Below, piece by piece: positions 56,234 through 64,000 of a stretch of DNA of 64,000 nucleotides. Below the pieces are notes generated by a model. The model was not told where the DNA came from, did no database searches, and was given only the letters and a program-made list of their open reading frames with translations. Every line of letters starts with the position of its first letter. Position 1 is the stretch's first letter. Where the stretch lies: NCBI RefSeq assembly GCF_001026905.1, contig NZ_LAQL01000017.1, positions 1 through 64,000 of the forward strand. The letters are read 5' to 3'. Position numbers and translations under genes: made by a program. This DNA comes from Kiloniella spongiae (GTDB taxonomy: Bacteria; Pseudomonadota; Alphaproteobacteria; Kiloniellales; Kiloniellaceae).

Positions 56234-56767
56234 TCAGAGCGTCAATTCGGATAAAGGAACTGACGTAATTCGAGTACCGAAACTTTTAATGTTGGGCAGG
56301 GTAGCGTTGTGATGTGCCCTGATGTTTTCGGCCGAGGTATGTTCTTTGTCGTGGGTAGTGTGTGCGTCTGCAACAAGAATTATATCATACCCCAGACCAG
56401 CGGCCCTTCTGATCGTTGTGTCGACACAGAACTCAGTGGCATAACCCGTTATAATCAGTTTAGCTACGTCTAGTGCCTTTAATTCTGTTTCCAAACTGGT
56501 GCGAAGAAATGAATCCGGTGTGGTTTTGCGAATAACTTTGTCATTCTTGCTCTGCTTGAGATCTTTAGCCAATCGCCAACCTTCACTTTCATACTCCACA
56601 ATTGATTTTGGAGATTCATGATGGATAAAAAAAACAGGGATCTTTTTTTGCCTTGCTTCTTCTGTTATTTGATTAATATGTTTGATGACCTTGTCTAGTT
56701 GATAAGGTTGGGGCACAGGGTTAACCAGTCCTTGTTGCATATCAATAACAATAACGGCTGTACTCAT
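56234..56767 (-). CDS. Isochorismatase-family cysteine hydrolase
   Basis: 177 aa. The triad of the family: Asp in VIVIDMQQG near the N terminus, Lys in VIRKTTPDSF, Cys in TEFCVDTT, with the cis-peptide stretch GYATEFCVD. It hydrolyses an amide or ester, but the substrate (nicotinamide, ureido compounds and others occur in the family) cannot be told. ATG start. Confidence 0.88.
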   Translation of the reverse strand: MSTAVIVIDMQQGLVNPVPQPYQLDKVIKHINQITEEARQKKIPVFFIHHESPKSIVEYESEGWRLAKDLKQSKNDKVIRKTTPDSFLRTSLETELKALDVAKLIITGYATEFCVDTTIRRAAGLGYDIILVADAHTTHDKEHTSAENIRAHHNATLPNIKSFGTRITSVPLSELTL

Positions 56768-56903
56768 AGAAGACTTTCCTCTAGTTACTGGTAATAAAAA
56801 AATTTTAGGCAGAAAGTGCGTGGCCAGTATTGTTCAAATCTGAAGTCCTAGCCAGAGAAATCTTACAAGCTGGTTCACGGCAATTTTGAGTAGGTTTTAT
56901 TGA

Positions 56904-57587
56904 TTACAGTAACCCTAGATGACGAAAGCTGCTATTGCCTGTTCTGCTGATGATCAGGTGATCGTGGAGTTCAATACCAAGTTTCCCGCAGATCTCTTTG
57001 ATCTCTTTTGTCATGGTTATATCAGCTGGGGAGGGAGAGGGATCACCGCTGGGATGATTGTGAACCATAATCAAGGCAGAGGCACTGAGTTCTAACGCAC
57101 GTTTCACGACTTCGCGCGGGTAAACAGGGGTGTGGTCAATTGTACCTTTTTGCTGAACTTCGTCAGCAATTAGCCGATTTTTCCGATCCAGAAAAAGAAG
57201 TCTAAATTGCTCTATCTTTTCCCGTGCCATGACGATTGTGCAATATTCAACAAGTCGATCCCAGCTATCAATAACCGGGTGTTCCAGAATAGCATTTTGG
57301 GTCAGGCGACGGGCGGCTTCTGGGATAAGTTTAAGAAGCGATGCCGCTGCATCGCCTACACCAGTAACTTGTTTTAGTTCATCTGGTGAAGCTGCAAAAA
57401 CTTCGGCTAAAGAGCCGAACGTTTTGATAAGCTTTTTAGCTAGAGGTTTCGTATCTCCGCGCGGATTAACACCAAAGAGGAAGAACTCAAGCACTTCATA
57501 ATCAGCGAGACTTTCAGCACCCTTTTCCAGCAGGCGCTGACGTAACCTATCGCGATGACCATGATAATGAGGTTTTTCTGTTTTCAA
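56904..57587 (-). CDS. radC: RadC-family JAMM-domain protein
   Basis: 227 aa. Helix-hairpin-helix near the N terminus (LKQVTGVGDAAASLLKL), then the JAMM metal-binding motif HNHPSGDPSPSPAD. The function of RadC is disputed; the early repair assignment was withdrawn, although it is still commonly annotated so. It lies after map on the same strand with 34 bp between, completing sfsA-map-radC. Confidence 0.94.
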   Translation of the reverse strand: MKTEKPHYHGHRDRLRQRLLEKGAESLADYEVLEFFLFGVNPRGDTKPLAKKLIKTFGSLAEVFAASPDELKQVTGVGDAAASLLKLIPEAARRLTQNAILEHPVIDSWDRLVEYCTIVMAREKIEQFRLLFLDRKNRLIADEVQQKGTIDHTPVYPREVVKRALELSASALIMVHNHPSGDPSPSPADITMTKEIKEICGKLGIELHDHLIISRTGNSSFRHLGLL

Positions 57588-57621
57588 ACTAATGCCTGAG
57601 TAAGTCCAAATCTAAGGGTAG

Positions 57622-58431
57622 TTAATCGTAAGGTGGTTTATGCCAGCCTTTTGGGGAGAGTGTGAAAATTTCGCAACCATCAGCGGTTACGCCCAGTGTG
57701 TGTTCATATTGCATGGAGAGAGATTTGTCTTTGGTCACCGCTGTCCAACCATCATTAAGGACTTTGACCGCATATTTACCCCCATTAATCATGGGCTCGA
57801 TGGTAAAGATCATGCCTTCCAGCAGACGAGCGCCTTTTCCAGCTTGCCCATAATGCAAGACGCTCGGAGGCGTGTGGAAGCTGCGGCCAATTCCGTGGCC
57901 GCAAAAATCTTCGACCACTGAAAAGCGGTTTGCTTCGGCATAGGTTTGTATAGCATGTCCGATGTCACCCAGCGTTGCACCGGGCTTAACCGCTTCAATA
58001 CCACGTAACAGGCATTCATAGGTTACTTCACTCAGGCGTTTACTTTTTACGCTTGGTTTACCAGCAAAAAACATGCGGCTGGTATCGCCATGCCATTCGT
58101 CCAAAATAACGGTTACATCGATGTTCAGACTATCTCCATCGCGCAGGATTTTGTCTTCGCCCGGAATACCGTGACAGACAACGTGGTTGACCGACGTACA
58201 GATTGATTTCGGAAAACCTTTGTAATTCAGCGGAGCAGGGACCGCGTTATGTGAGGTAATAAACTCATGACAGAGGTCGTTCAGTTTACCTGTGGATACA
58301 CCGGGTTGGACGTGAGGTGTAATGAAATCCAAGGTTTCAGCAGCCAGACGGCCAGCTTTGCGCATGCCGGCAAAATCTTCTTCAGTGTAGGTTACAAACT
58401 GTCGTTCTTCACGTGTCAGGTTGTCGATCAC
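57622..58431 (-). CDS. map: Methionine aminopeptidase type I
   Basis: 269 aa. The metal ligands are visible: Asp pair in NIDVTVILDEWHGDTSRMF, His in GHGIGRSFH, Glu in FTIEPMI and QYEHTLGVT. It removes N-terminal methionine from nascent proteins. An extension of about 15 residues precedes the catalytic domain. It lies 82 bp after sfsA, in the common alphaproteobacterial order with radC. Confidence 0.96.
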   Translation of the reverse strand: MIDNLTREERQFVTYTEEDFAGMRKAGRLAAETLDFITPHVQPGVSTGKLNDLCHEFITSHNAVPAPLNYKGFPKSICTSVNHVVCHGIPGEDKILRDGDSLNIDVTVILDEWHGDTSRMFFAGKPSVKSKRLSEVTYECLLRGIEAVKPGATLGDIGHAIQTYAEANRFSVVEDFCGHGIGRSFHTPPSVLHYGQAGKGARLLEGMIFTIEPMINGGKYAVKVLNDGWTAVTKDKSLSMQYEHTLGVTADGCEIFTLSPKGWHKPPYD

Positions 58432-58513
58432 GTTATTTCTTCCATTTCTTGCGAGTCTTATCAGTGCGTCATTTATTTACGCACTGTATTCAATATTACA
58501 CGATAATTAAGGC

Positions 58514-59215
58514 CTATATACCTAGCTCTAGTGGCTTATCCAAGTGAATTCCCACGGGCGTAACATCACAGCTATAGGCAATAACCTCAACACCCCGTGT
58601 CATTGCGATTTTAAGCGCCTCTGCATAAACCGGGTCAATATCCTTGGCGGGAACAAACACAGTGCAATCCCCTCTCTGTGTCAGATAGAACATGACGGCT
58701 CTATGCCCTTCTTCTACCATGTCCCCCAGTTCTTGCAGATGTTTTGTTCCTCTGGCGGAAACGGCATCAGGAAACTCTGCCACGCCGGATGCTCTGCTCA
58801 AGGTAACTGATTTGATCTCCACATAGCAGTCAATTTTGTCCTCGGCTTGTAAAAAAACATCAATACGAGAATTCTGACCGTACTTAACTTCTCGTTTGAT
58901 TGTTGTATAACCAGTAAGGAGTGGAATATTTCCCGCAGATATTTCTGCGAAGACAAGTTTGTTCGGGACAGCTGTATTGACCCCCACGGCTGTTTTTCCA
59001 GCAGCGCCTATTTCCCAGGTATATTTTAGTTTCCGTTTTGGATTATCTGACTCTGAAAGCCACACAGGCGAGCCAGTCTCGACAAGACCGAGCATTGATC
59101 CAGTATTGGTTGTGTGCGCGGTAACAACTGTGCCGTCCGTCAACTCGACGTCAGCTAAAAAGCGTTTATATCTTTTTACAAGTTTTCCGGGGATTAGAGC
59201 AGTGTCGAATTTCAT
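58514..59215 (-). CDS. sfsA: SfsA DNA/RNA nuclease-related protein
   Basis: 233 aa. The family block VKRYKRFLADVEL at the N terminus, then TTNTGSMLGL, VEIKSVTLS and FPDAVSARGTKHLQEL, which form a PD-(D/E)XK-like core. Historically named 'sugar fermentation stimulation'; the biochemical role is unsettled. It is the first gene of the sfsA-map-radC run. ATG start with GAGGATC upstream. Confidence 0.92.
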   Translation of the reverse strand: MKFDTALIPGKLVKRYKRFLADVELTDGTVVTAHTTNTGSMLGLVETGSPVWLSESDNPKRKLKYTWEIGAAGKTAVGVNTAVPNKLVFAEISAGNIPLLTGYTTIKREVKYGQNSRIDVFLQAEDKIDCYVEIKSVTLSRASGVAEFPDAVSARGTKHLQELGDMVEEGHRAVMFYLTQRGDCTVFVPAKDIDPVYAEALKIAMTRGVEVIAYSCDVTPVGIHLDKPLELGI

Positions 59216-59479
59216 AAGATCCTCTTTTTAATGACCTTAGTCGTTTCGCACTTTTTATGGCAAGTGAAATTAATAAAGAACTCACACATGTTGTGTAAGA
59301 TAGAGCAGTGTTGATTGAAAAGGTTCTTAGGTGCCATTTATATCACTTGCCAAAGACTTGGAAGCCAGTACAAGGTGTTGTTAACGTTTCATACGCTGTT
59401 ACTATTTATACCAATCCTGTTTAATGACAGATATTTGTTTGTCCACTGATTTACCCATTACCTTATCGGGAGAATTTTT

Positions 59480-60058
59480 ATGAATTGCCGCCATGTTCTT
59501 ACCGCTTCTGCTGTTGCAATCCTGCTTTCAGGGTGTGCTTTTGGTGGTAAAAGCGAGCAAGTGGCGCCAAAGCAATCAAAGACCTATTCATCCTCCTCTC
59601 CTGCCTTGGCTGTACCGCCAAGTGATAATTCGAACGAAGTCATTAACCAAAATGTGACTGGTACAGTAAATGAGACTGGCGATAGTCTGAGTATCAGCGA
59701 CCAACCTGTAACGAACAGCTATCCTTATGGCTCTGCAGAACCTGCACCGACACCTGCGCAGTCCCAAGGGCAACCGATTATTAAAGCACCAGATGGAAAG
59801 CTATATTCCGCGGAAACACCTAAAGCCGAAGTTGACTATGAAAACGATGTTGCTTCCTGTCACTACTATGCAAAAGGTCTTGTTGCACACGATGCGCGGA
59901 TTGAGGATGATCGTGGTGGCAGTTTTGGGGATAGTTTAGGTGGGGGGACGTCTTCTCTTTTAACGCTGCGCCAGAATATCGATAGAAAAGATGTGAAAAA
60001 AAGACAGGCTATTCACTTCAATCGTTGTATGCAAACCAAAGGCTATTATCAGCGATAA
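59480..60058 (+). CDS. Hypothetical outer-membrane-type lipoprotein
   Basis: 192 aa. Signal peptide with lipobox LLSGC, Cys19 as lipidated residue. Residues 25-90 are Ser/Asn/Pro-rich and probably disordered. The C-terminal half is more structured, with DVASCHYYAKGLVAHDARIEDD, a glycine-rich segment and a second Cys in NRCMQTKGYYQR. No known domain. ATG with GGGAG upstream. Confidence 0.75.
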   Translation: MNCRHVLTASAVAILLSGCAFGGKSEQVAPKQSKTYSSSSPALAVPPSDNSNEVINQNVTGTVNETGDSLSISDQPVTNSYPYGSAEPAPTPAQSQGQPIIKAPDGKLYSAETPKAEVDYENDVASCHYYAKGLVAHDARIEDDRGGSFGDSLGGGTSSLLTLRQNIDRKDVKKRQAIHFNRCMQTKGYYQR

Positions 60059-60267
60059 TAGTGATCCAGAATTCGTAAAAATCTATAATGGCATTGGACT
60101 GTCTTGAAGCTTGCGTGCTCGTGGCTTGGAAAATATTGGCTCTTAAGCAATTCAGGCTATTCTCAATTCATTAGTTTGTTTCTTGGTTCATTCTACTCTC
60201 TTCTCCGGAGTATTCTTCTGGTTTGATTTCTTTACTGGAAAATAATTTCTTTCTTCAGGCGTAATCC

Positions 60268-61512
60268 ATGGTCAATTTTATTTTGGCAAATGTACGATTT
60301 CTGGCTTTTGGTTTTGTTGTGGCGTTCGCATCGAGCTTTGGGCAAACATTCTATGTCTCTTTGTTTAACCAGGAAATACGAACCGAACTCAATTTATCGC
60401 ACGGTGATTTCGGCGCCCTTTATTCTGCCGCGACCTTGATTAGCGGTTTTGCTGTGATCTGGTTTGGCAAGCAGATTGATTATATGGATTTGCGGCTCTA
60501 CAGCTATCTTGTGATCCTCGGATTGTGTATTGCTGCGTTGGGCATGGCTTTCATTCCTTCTGGCTTCCCTTTTTTGATTTTACCGTTGTTTTTCCTTGTT
60601 CGGTTATGTGGGCAAGGCCTTATGAGCCATATCTCTGTGACGGCAATGGCGCGATATTTTCACGATAACAGAGGACGGGCGATTTCTATTGCTTCGTTAG
60701 GCCTTTCGTTAGGTGAAGCAAGTCTGCCTTTGTTGACGATATGGTTGTTGAGTTGGTTAAACTGGCGTGAAGCATGGATCTTGAATGCCGGGGTTTTAGG
60801 TCTTGTTCTTATGCCTTTGGTCTTCATGCTTTTGCGTGGCCATAGTGAACGCGATGCACGTATGAATGAACAGATTAAAAGTCAGGCATTAGCATCAGGA
60901 AACGATGATCTTCATAAACAATGGACACGCTGTGACGTCTTACGTGATCCTTCGTTTTATTTGATGTTACCGGGTTTGAGTACTTTGGCCTTTATCGTGA
61001 CCGGAATCTTTTTCCATCAAATCCATATTGTCACGGGCAAAGGGTGGTCGATGGCGTGGTTTGCTGGAAACTTTACCATATATGCGGTGATGATAACCAT
61101 CAGTGCTGTCATGGCGGGGTCTTTGGTAGATCGCTTTGGTGCTGTGCGGTTACTGGTTGTTCATATTCCCATCTTCTTGATTGGGTTATTGTTTCTTGGG
61201 TTATCAGAACATCTATATGCGGCAACTCTTTTTATGAGTTTTATCGGTATTTCTGTCGGCTTTGGGTCGACAGTGACGAGCGCAATATGGGCTGAAATTT
61301 ATGGTACCAGACACATTGGGGCGATACGTGCGATGGCAATGTCTGTTTCTGTTCTGGCCTCTGCTCTTTCCCCCGTGCTTTTCGGATGGCTCTTTGACCT
61401 CGGTGTTTCGTCCGAGGCTGTTGTTATGGGGTGTGTTGTCTGGTGTGTGTTCGCTACTCTGTGTCTTCGGGGCGCGCAGAGGCAATTTTTAAAAAGAAGA
61501 GTTGGCAAGTAA
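60268..61512 (+). CDS. Major facilitator superfamily transporter
   Basis: 414 aa with 12 predicted membrane segments and a central cytoplasmic loop near residues 193-215 (HSERDARMNEQIKSQ). The loop after helix 2 reads WFGKQIDYMDLR in place of the MFS motif A. It belongs to the general MFS of unknown substrate, often annotated as monocarboxylate- or nitrate-type. No enzyme gene nearby indicates the substrate. ATG start. Confidence 0.85.
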   Translation: MVNFILANVRFLAFGFVVAFASSFGQTFYVSLFNQEIRTELNLSHGDFGALYSAATLISGFAVIWFGKQIDYMDLRLYSYLVILGLCIAALGMAFIPSGFPFLILPLFFLVRLCGQGLMSHISVTAMARYFHDNRGRAISIASLGLSLGEASLPLLTIWLLSWLNWREAWILNAGVLGLVLMPLVFMLLRGHSERDARMNEQIKSQALASGNDDLHKQWTRCDVLRDPSFYLMLPGLSTLAFIVTGIFFHQIHIVTGKGWSMAWFAGNFTIYAVMITISAVMAGSLVDRFGAVRLLVVHIPIFLIGLLFLGLSEHLYAATLFMSFIGISVGFGSTVTSAIWAEIYGTRHIGAIRAMAMSVSVLASALSPVLFGWLFDLGVSSEAVVMGCVVWCVFATLCLRGAQRQFLKRRVGK

Positions 61513-61701
61513 ACAATGTTTTTTGTTTGATAACAATCGACATCAACGCATCAGGGTAACTTTAATTTTCTAGAAATTCAGAGAAGATTGTTGTTCCCAA
61601 GGGGCATTCTTTGTAGCCTGATTAACTAGCTTGTGCGATTTTTCTGCACTTTTTACCTCTTACCATTTGCCCTCTTATTATTTGTAAGGATTGAGATTAT
61701 T

Positions 61702-62151
61702 ATGAATTGGAAGATCTATTTATCTGGTGAAATTCATACGAACTGGCGCGAAGAAATTGAACAGCAGGTAAAGGTCTTGGACTTACCTGTCGAAATCTAT
61801 GCGCCAGTTACCGATCACGCGTCTTCTGATGACTGTGGTGTCTCTATTCTCGGGGCAGAAGAAGATAAGTTCTGGCATGATCATAAGGGGGCAAAGGTAA
61901 ACGCAATCCGTACCCGAACACTGATTGAAAAGTCCGATGTTGTGGTGGTTTGCTTTGGCGAGAAATATAAACAGTGGAATGCTGCCTTTGATGCTGGCTA
62001 TGCCTCTGCATTGGGAAAATCGCTTATTATTATGCACGGCCCCGATCATCAGCATGCTTTAAAAGAAGTTGATGCTGCTGCACTGGCGGTTACACGAACA
62101 CCGAAGGAGGTTGTTAATGTTTTGAGCTATGTGATCCGTGGAGAGCTTTGA
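61702..62151 (+). CDS. YtoQ-family protein
   Basis: 149 aa from the ATG at 61702 (AAGGA upstream); the frame extends back to 61633 but the family starts at MNWKIYLSGEIHTNWR. Nucleoside-deoxyribosyltransferase-like Rossmann fold: IYLSGEIH, the DHASSDDCGVSILG stretch, and EKSDVVVVCFGEKYKQWNAAFDAGYA, with the Asp-Ala-Gly-Tyr-Ala motif of that fold. Biological role unknown. Confidence 0.87.
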   Translation: MNWKIYLSGEIHTNWREEIEQQVKVLDLPVEIYAPVTDHASSDDCGVSILGAEEDKFWHDHKGAKVNAIRTRTLIEKSDVVVVCFGEKYKQWNAAFDAGYASALGKSLIIMHGPDHQHALKEVDAAALAVTRTPKEVVNVLSYVIRGEL

Positions 62152-62214
62152 TTTGCCTGATGATGTTGATTTGAAAAGATGACAACCAGAGTAGGCAAGG
62201 GGCAACGGGATAAG

Positions 62215-62940
62215 ATGGAACGAATTTACACGGCATGTCTGATCATTATCGGAAATGAAATTCTTTCAGGACGAACACAGGATTCAAATCTTGCATTCCT
62301 TGGGGAAAAGTTGAATGAAATCGGTATAAGAATGGACGAAGCCAGAGTAGTGCCTGACATTCCGGAGCGGGTCATGCACACAGTTAATGAAGTTCGAAGT
62401 GCTTTTGACTATGTCTTTACCACAGGTGGAATTGGTCCAACCCATGACGATATTACATCACAATGCGTTGCAGATTCTTTTGATGTTCCCTTAATTCTTC
62501 ATCCTGATGCACACAAGGCTATGTTGTCTTTTTATGGTCAAGAGCAGTTAACCGAGGCGCGTTTGCGTATGGCTCATGTGCCCGAAGGTGCCAAGCTTAT
62601 TGAGAATGACATATCCATTGCGCCGGGATATCAAATTGAAAACGTTTTTGTTATGGCTGGCGTGCCCAAGATAATGCAGTCGATGTTTTCTAAATTAGCG
62701 CCGGGGCTTACAGGCGGGAAACCGATGGTTTCAAGGACTTTGACGTCGCATGCAAAAGAGGGTGAAATTGCCAAAGATCTTGGTGATATTCAAAGAAAAT
62801 TCCCTGATGTCGATGTTGGCAGCTATCCATTTATGGGGCGAGGCGGAACAGGTGTGCGTATCGTGATGCGCTCTACGGATGAGAATCTACTCATGCAGTG
62901 TGAAGAAGCAATTGATGCTGTCCTGAACAGCTATACTTAG
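62215..62940 (+). CDS. CinA-N / MoaB-Mog domain protein (molybdopterin-binding-like)
   Basis: 241 aa from the ATG at 62215; an ATG at 62179 would add 12 residues. MoCF-binding domain: CLIIIGNEILSGRTQDSN, TTGGIGPTHDDIT (the molybdopterin-adenylyl site loop), and PGYQIENVFVMAGVPKIM. It corresponds to the N-terminal half of CinA without the deamidase domain, a usual form in alphaproteobacteria. Exact reaction unknown; nucleotide pyrophosphatase activity is known for some relatives. Confidence 0.87.
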   Translation: MERIYTACLIIIGNEILSGRTQDSNLAFLGEKLNEIGIRMDEARVVPDIPERVMHTVNEVRSAFDYVFTTGGIGPTHDDITSQCVADSFDVPLILHPDAHKAMLSFYGQEQLTEARLRMAHVPEGAKLIENDISIAPGYQIENVFVMAGVPKIMQSMFSKLAPGLTGGKPMVSRTLTSHAKEGEIAKDLGDIQRKFPDVDVGSYPFMGRGGTGVRIVMRSTDENLLMQCEEAIDAVLNSYT

Positions 62941-63198
62941 CCAATTGAACACGGCACTCTTTTTATTTTTATTGATAAAGTTGGGTGCTTTGATTGGGTA
63001 AGAATTGAATAAGTAGAGTGATGTAAAAAGAGGTACACTTAAATATATTAACTATATTTGCGACTATAAAAATACCAATAATGTAGTGCTCTTTATCATT
63101 AGGTTGTTTATTTTCTTGTTATTTTTACACTTTTGGTTCATTTTAAAGTATATGGGATTTTATGAAAATGCACTGAAGTCGACGGGGGATCGATAGAA

Positions 63199-63534
63199 AT
63201 GCAAGACGCATTAAAAGTAAACATAGAAGAACGCCGTGGCAAGGCACGAATTGGGGCTGCCTTGAGTGGCAGCTTGAAGTTTGGTCCGGAACTATCGACC
63301 AACTGTGAAGTTGTGGATGTTTCTGTGACTGGAGTGAAGGTTCAACTTGCTGATACTGTTCCTTTAAACAGTGAAGTTACACTCATTCTTCCAGGATCCG
63401 TACATTTTGGTGGCGAGGTAATGTGGCGTCATGGGCTGCAGGTGGGGTTGAAGTTTAGGAATTCGCCTGAAAAAATAGCCGAGCGCTTGTCTGGGTTTCT
63501 TAACCGTGACGATATGCGGGTTTTACATAGTTAA
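63199..63534 (+). CDS. Small PilZ-domain protein (probable c-di-GMP binder)
   Basis: 111 aa, a single PilZ domain. Both c-di-GMP motifs are present: RxxxR as Arg13-GKA-Arg17 and DxSxxG as DVSVTG (Asp40-Gly45). The beta-barrel continues to WRHGLQVGLKF and ends in a C-terminal helix. It stands alone with a 258-bp AT-rich upstream region and its own terminator. A separate c-di-GMP effector from the HD-GYP sensor at 5673-7766. ATG start. Confidence 0.9.
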   Translation: MQDALKVNIEERRGKARIGAALSGSLKFGPELSTNCEVVDVSVTGVKVQLADTVPLNSEVTLILPGSVHFGGEVMWRHGLQVGLKFRNSPEKIAERLSGFLNRDDMRVLHS

Positions 63535-63563
63535 GCAAAACTGTTTATATTTAGCATGAAAAT

Positions 63564-63594
63564 ATAAAGCTCTTCTGATCAAGAAGAGCTTTAT
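63564..63594. terminator. Terminator after the PilZ gene
   Basis: Perfect ATAAAGCTCTTCT / AGAAGAGCTTTAT arms with a 5-nt loop. It serves both the PilZ gene and the convergent gene ending at 63600. Confidence 0.88.
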
Positions 63595-63599
63595 TTGTT

Positions 63600-64000
63600 T
63601 TAGCAGGCTAGCGAAGAACCTGTTTCAGTCCTATCTTGATCGTATTCCAGAACAAGCTCATCCCAAAGGCGCAAGGCTTCGGGTAATGTCATTTTTCCGT
63701 ATGCTTCCATAAAGCGTTTTGCGAGTGGTAAAAACACTGCTTTATCTTTCTTCTGCCAGATATTTAAGTGCCACTTCTGACCGGATGATGCAATGCCTTC
63801 GCCTGTTGCAAAACCGAGAGCGGCAATCTCTTGCCCATTTTTTTGTAAGGTGAAACGGACAAAGTCATACTCACCTGTTTCATAAAAAAGAATGCGGTCG
63901 ATATCATCAGAGGACAGTGTCTCTGCGATTAATACGTCGGCCTGCTTACCTGGGCTTGGAATAAGAACCGGATAGCTTTCTTTTGCTTCTCGCTCGCATT
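63600..64000 (-). CDS. AIG2-like / gamma-glutamylcyclotransferase-like protein, partial
   Basis: The 3' 133 codons of a minus-strand gene whose 5' part lies beyond the window. Translated by hand from the given bases, it reads ...ESYPVLIPSPGKQADVLIAE..., then LSSDDIDRILFYETGEYDFVRF, and ends ...TETGSSLAC. This fits the second half of an AIG2/GGCT-like domain: the YPVLIP strand and an ETGEY segment where the family has FEGxxY with the acid residue. An acidic/aromatic C-terminal tail follows. Family call is moderate; substrate unknown. Confidence 0.6.
   Translation of the reverse strand, partial: CEREAKESYPVLIPSPGKQADVLIAETLSSDDIDRILFYETGEYDFVRFTLQKNGQEIAALGFATGEGIASSGQKWHLNIWQKKDKAVFLPLAKRFMEAYGKMTLPEALRLWDELVLEYDQDRTETGSSLAC

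Overview
The window reads as chromosomal DNA from a marine-type alphaproteobacterium of about 45-48% GC, most likely from the Rhodospirillales side of the class. The taxonomic placement is inference. It rests on two genes of the F1Fo-ATP synthase zeta inhibitor family, a class II DAHP synthase, the purS-purQ-purL-bolA-grxD order, an sfsA-map-radC run, and a TrmJ, GltX and CimA of alphaproteobacterial type. I see no rRNA, tRNA, CRISPR array, insertion sequence, prophage or integrase. Most of the window is ordinary housekeeping DNA with well-formed terminators.

Positions 1-12397 form the most distinctive region: a surface-adhesin locus of the Lap type. A truncated-at-the-edge giant adhesin with two von Willebrand A domains and C-terminal RTX repeats runs rightwards. 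Facing it on the minus strand are a LapB-like ABC exporter and a LapC-like HlyD adaptor, followed by what looks like a second operon. That operon holds a LapG-like periplasmic cysteine protease, a two-pass membrane sensor with a PAS domain and a degenerate HD-GYP domain, and a secreted trypsin-like protease. No LapD (degenerate GGDEF-EAL receptor) is visible. The sensor sits where LapD would be expected and has lost the HD metal pair, so it is my main candidate for an undescribed system: an HD-GYP-based receptor controlling LapG.

Positions 12398-23024 hold a tandem pair of class I cytochromes c, a phosphoglycolate-phosphatase-like HAD protein, the amino-sugar genes glmU-glmS, a NUDIX gene overlapping glmS, two tandem GNAT paralogues, a P-loop kinase-like protein, an EEP-family hydrolase and a succinate-semialdehyde dehydrogenase. 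Positions 23025-36571 hold a YceI protein, a CurA-like reductase, glutathione reductase, an AspH-like protein lacking a metal histidine, the operon DAHP synthase-pncB-sufE, an atypical SDR, nadE-gltX and cysS.

Positions 36666-40172 form a small unexplained cluster: a LysR regulator, a 566-residue protein I do not recognise, and a DUF3726 protein overlapping it by 4 bp, with a LysR-box-like palindrome before the pair. Next come a LysE exporter, a DUF805 membrane protein, cimA-trmJ, an M24-fold hydrolase without metal ligands, and rpsD. Positions 47096-55041 are the purine/iron-sulfur block: grxD, bolA, purL, purQ, purS, then an NRDE protein, two zeta-subunit paralogues and purB. purC is absent from where it often lies.

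The right end (55346-64000) carries an uncharacterised membrane protein with an EEASWGQ motif, an isochorismatase-like hydrolase, radC, map, sfsA, a lipoprotein, an MFS transporter, a YtoQ protein, a CinA-N/MoaB-domain protein, a PilZ protein and the 3' part of an AIG2-like gene cut by the window edge.
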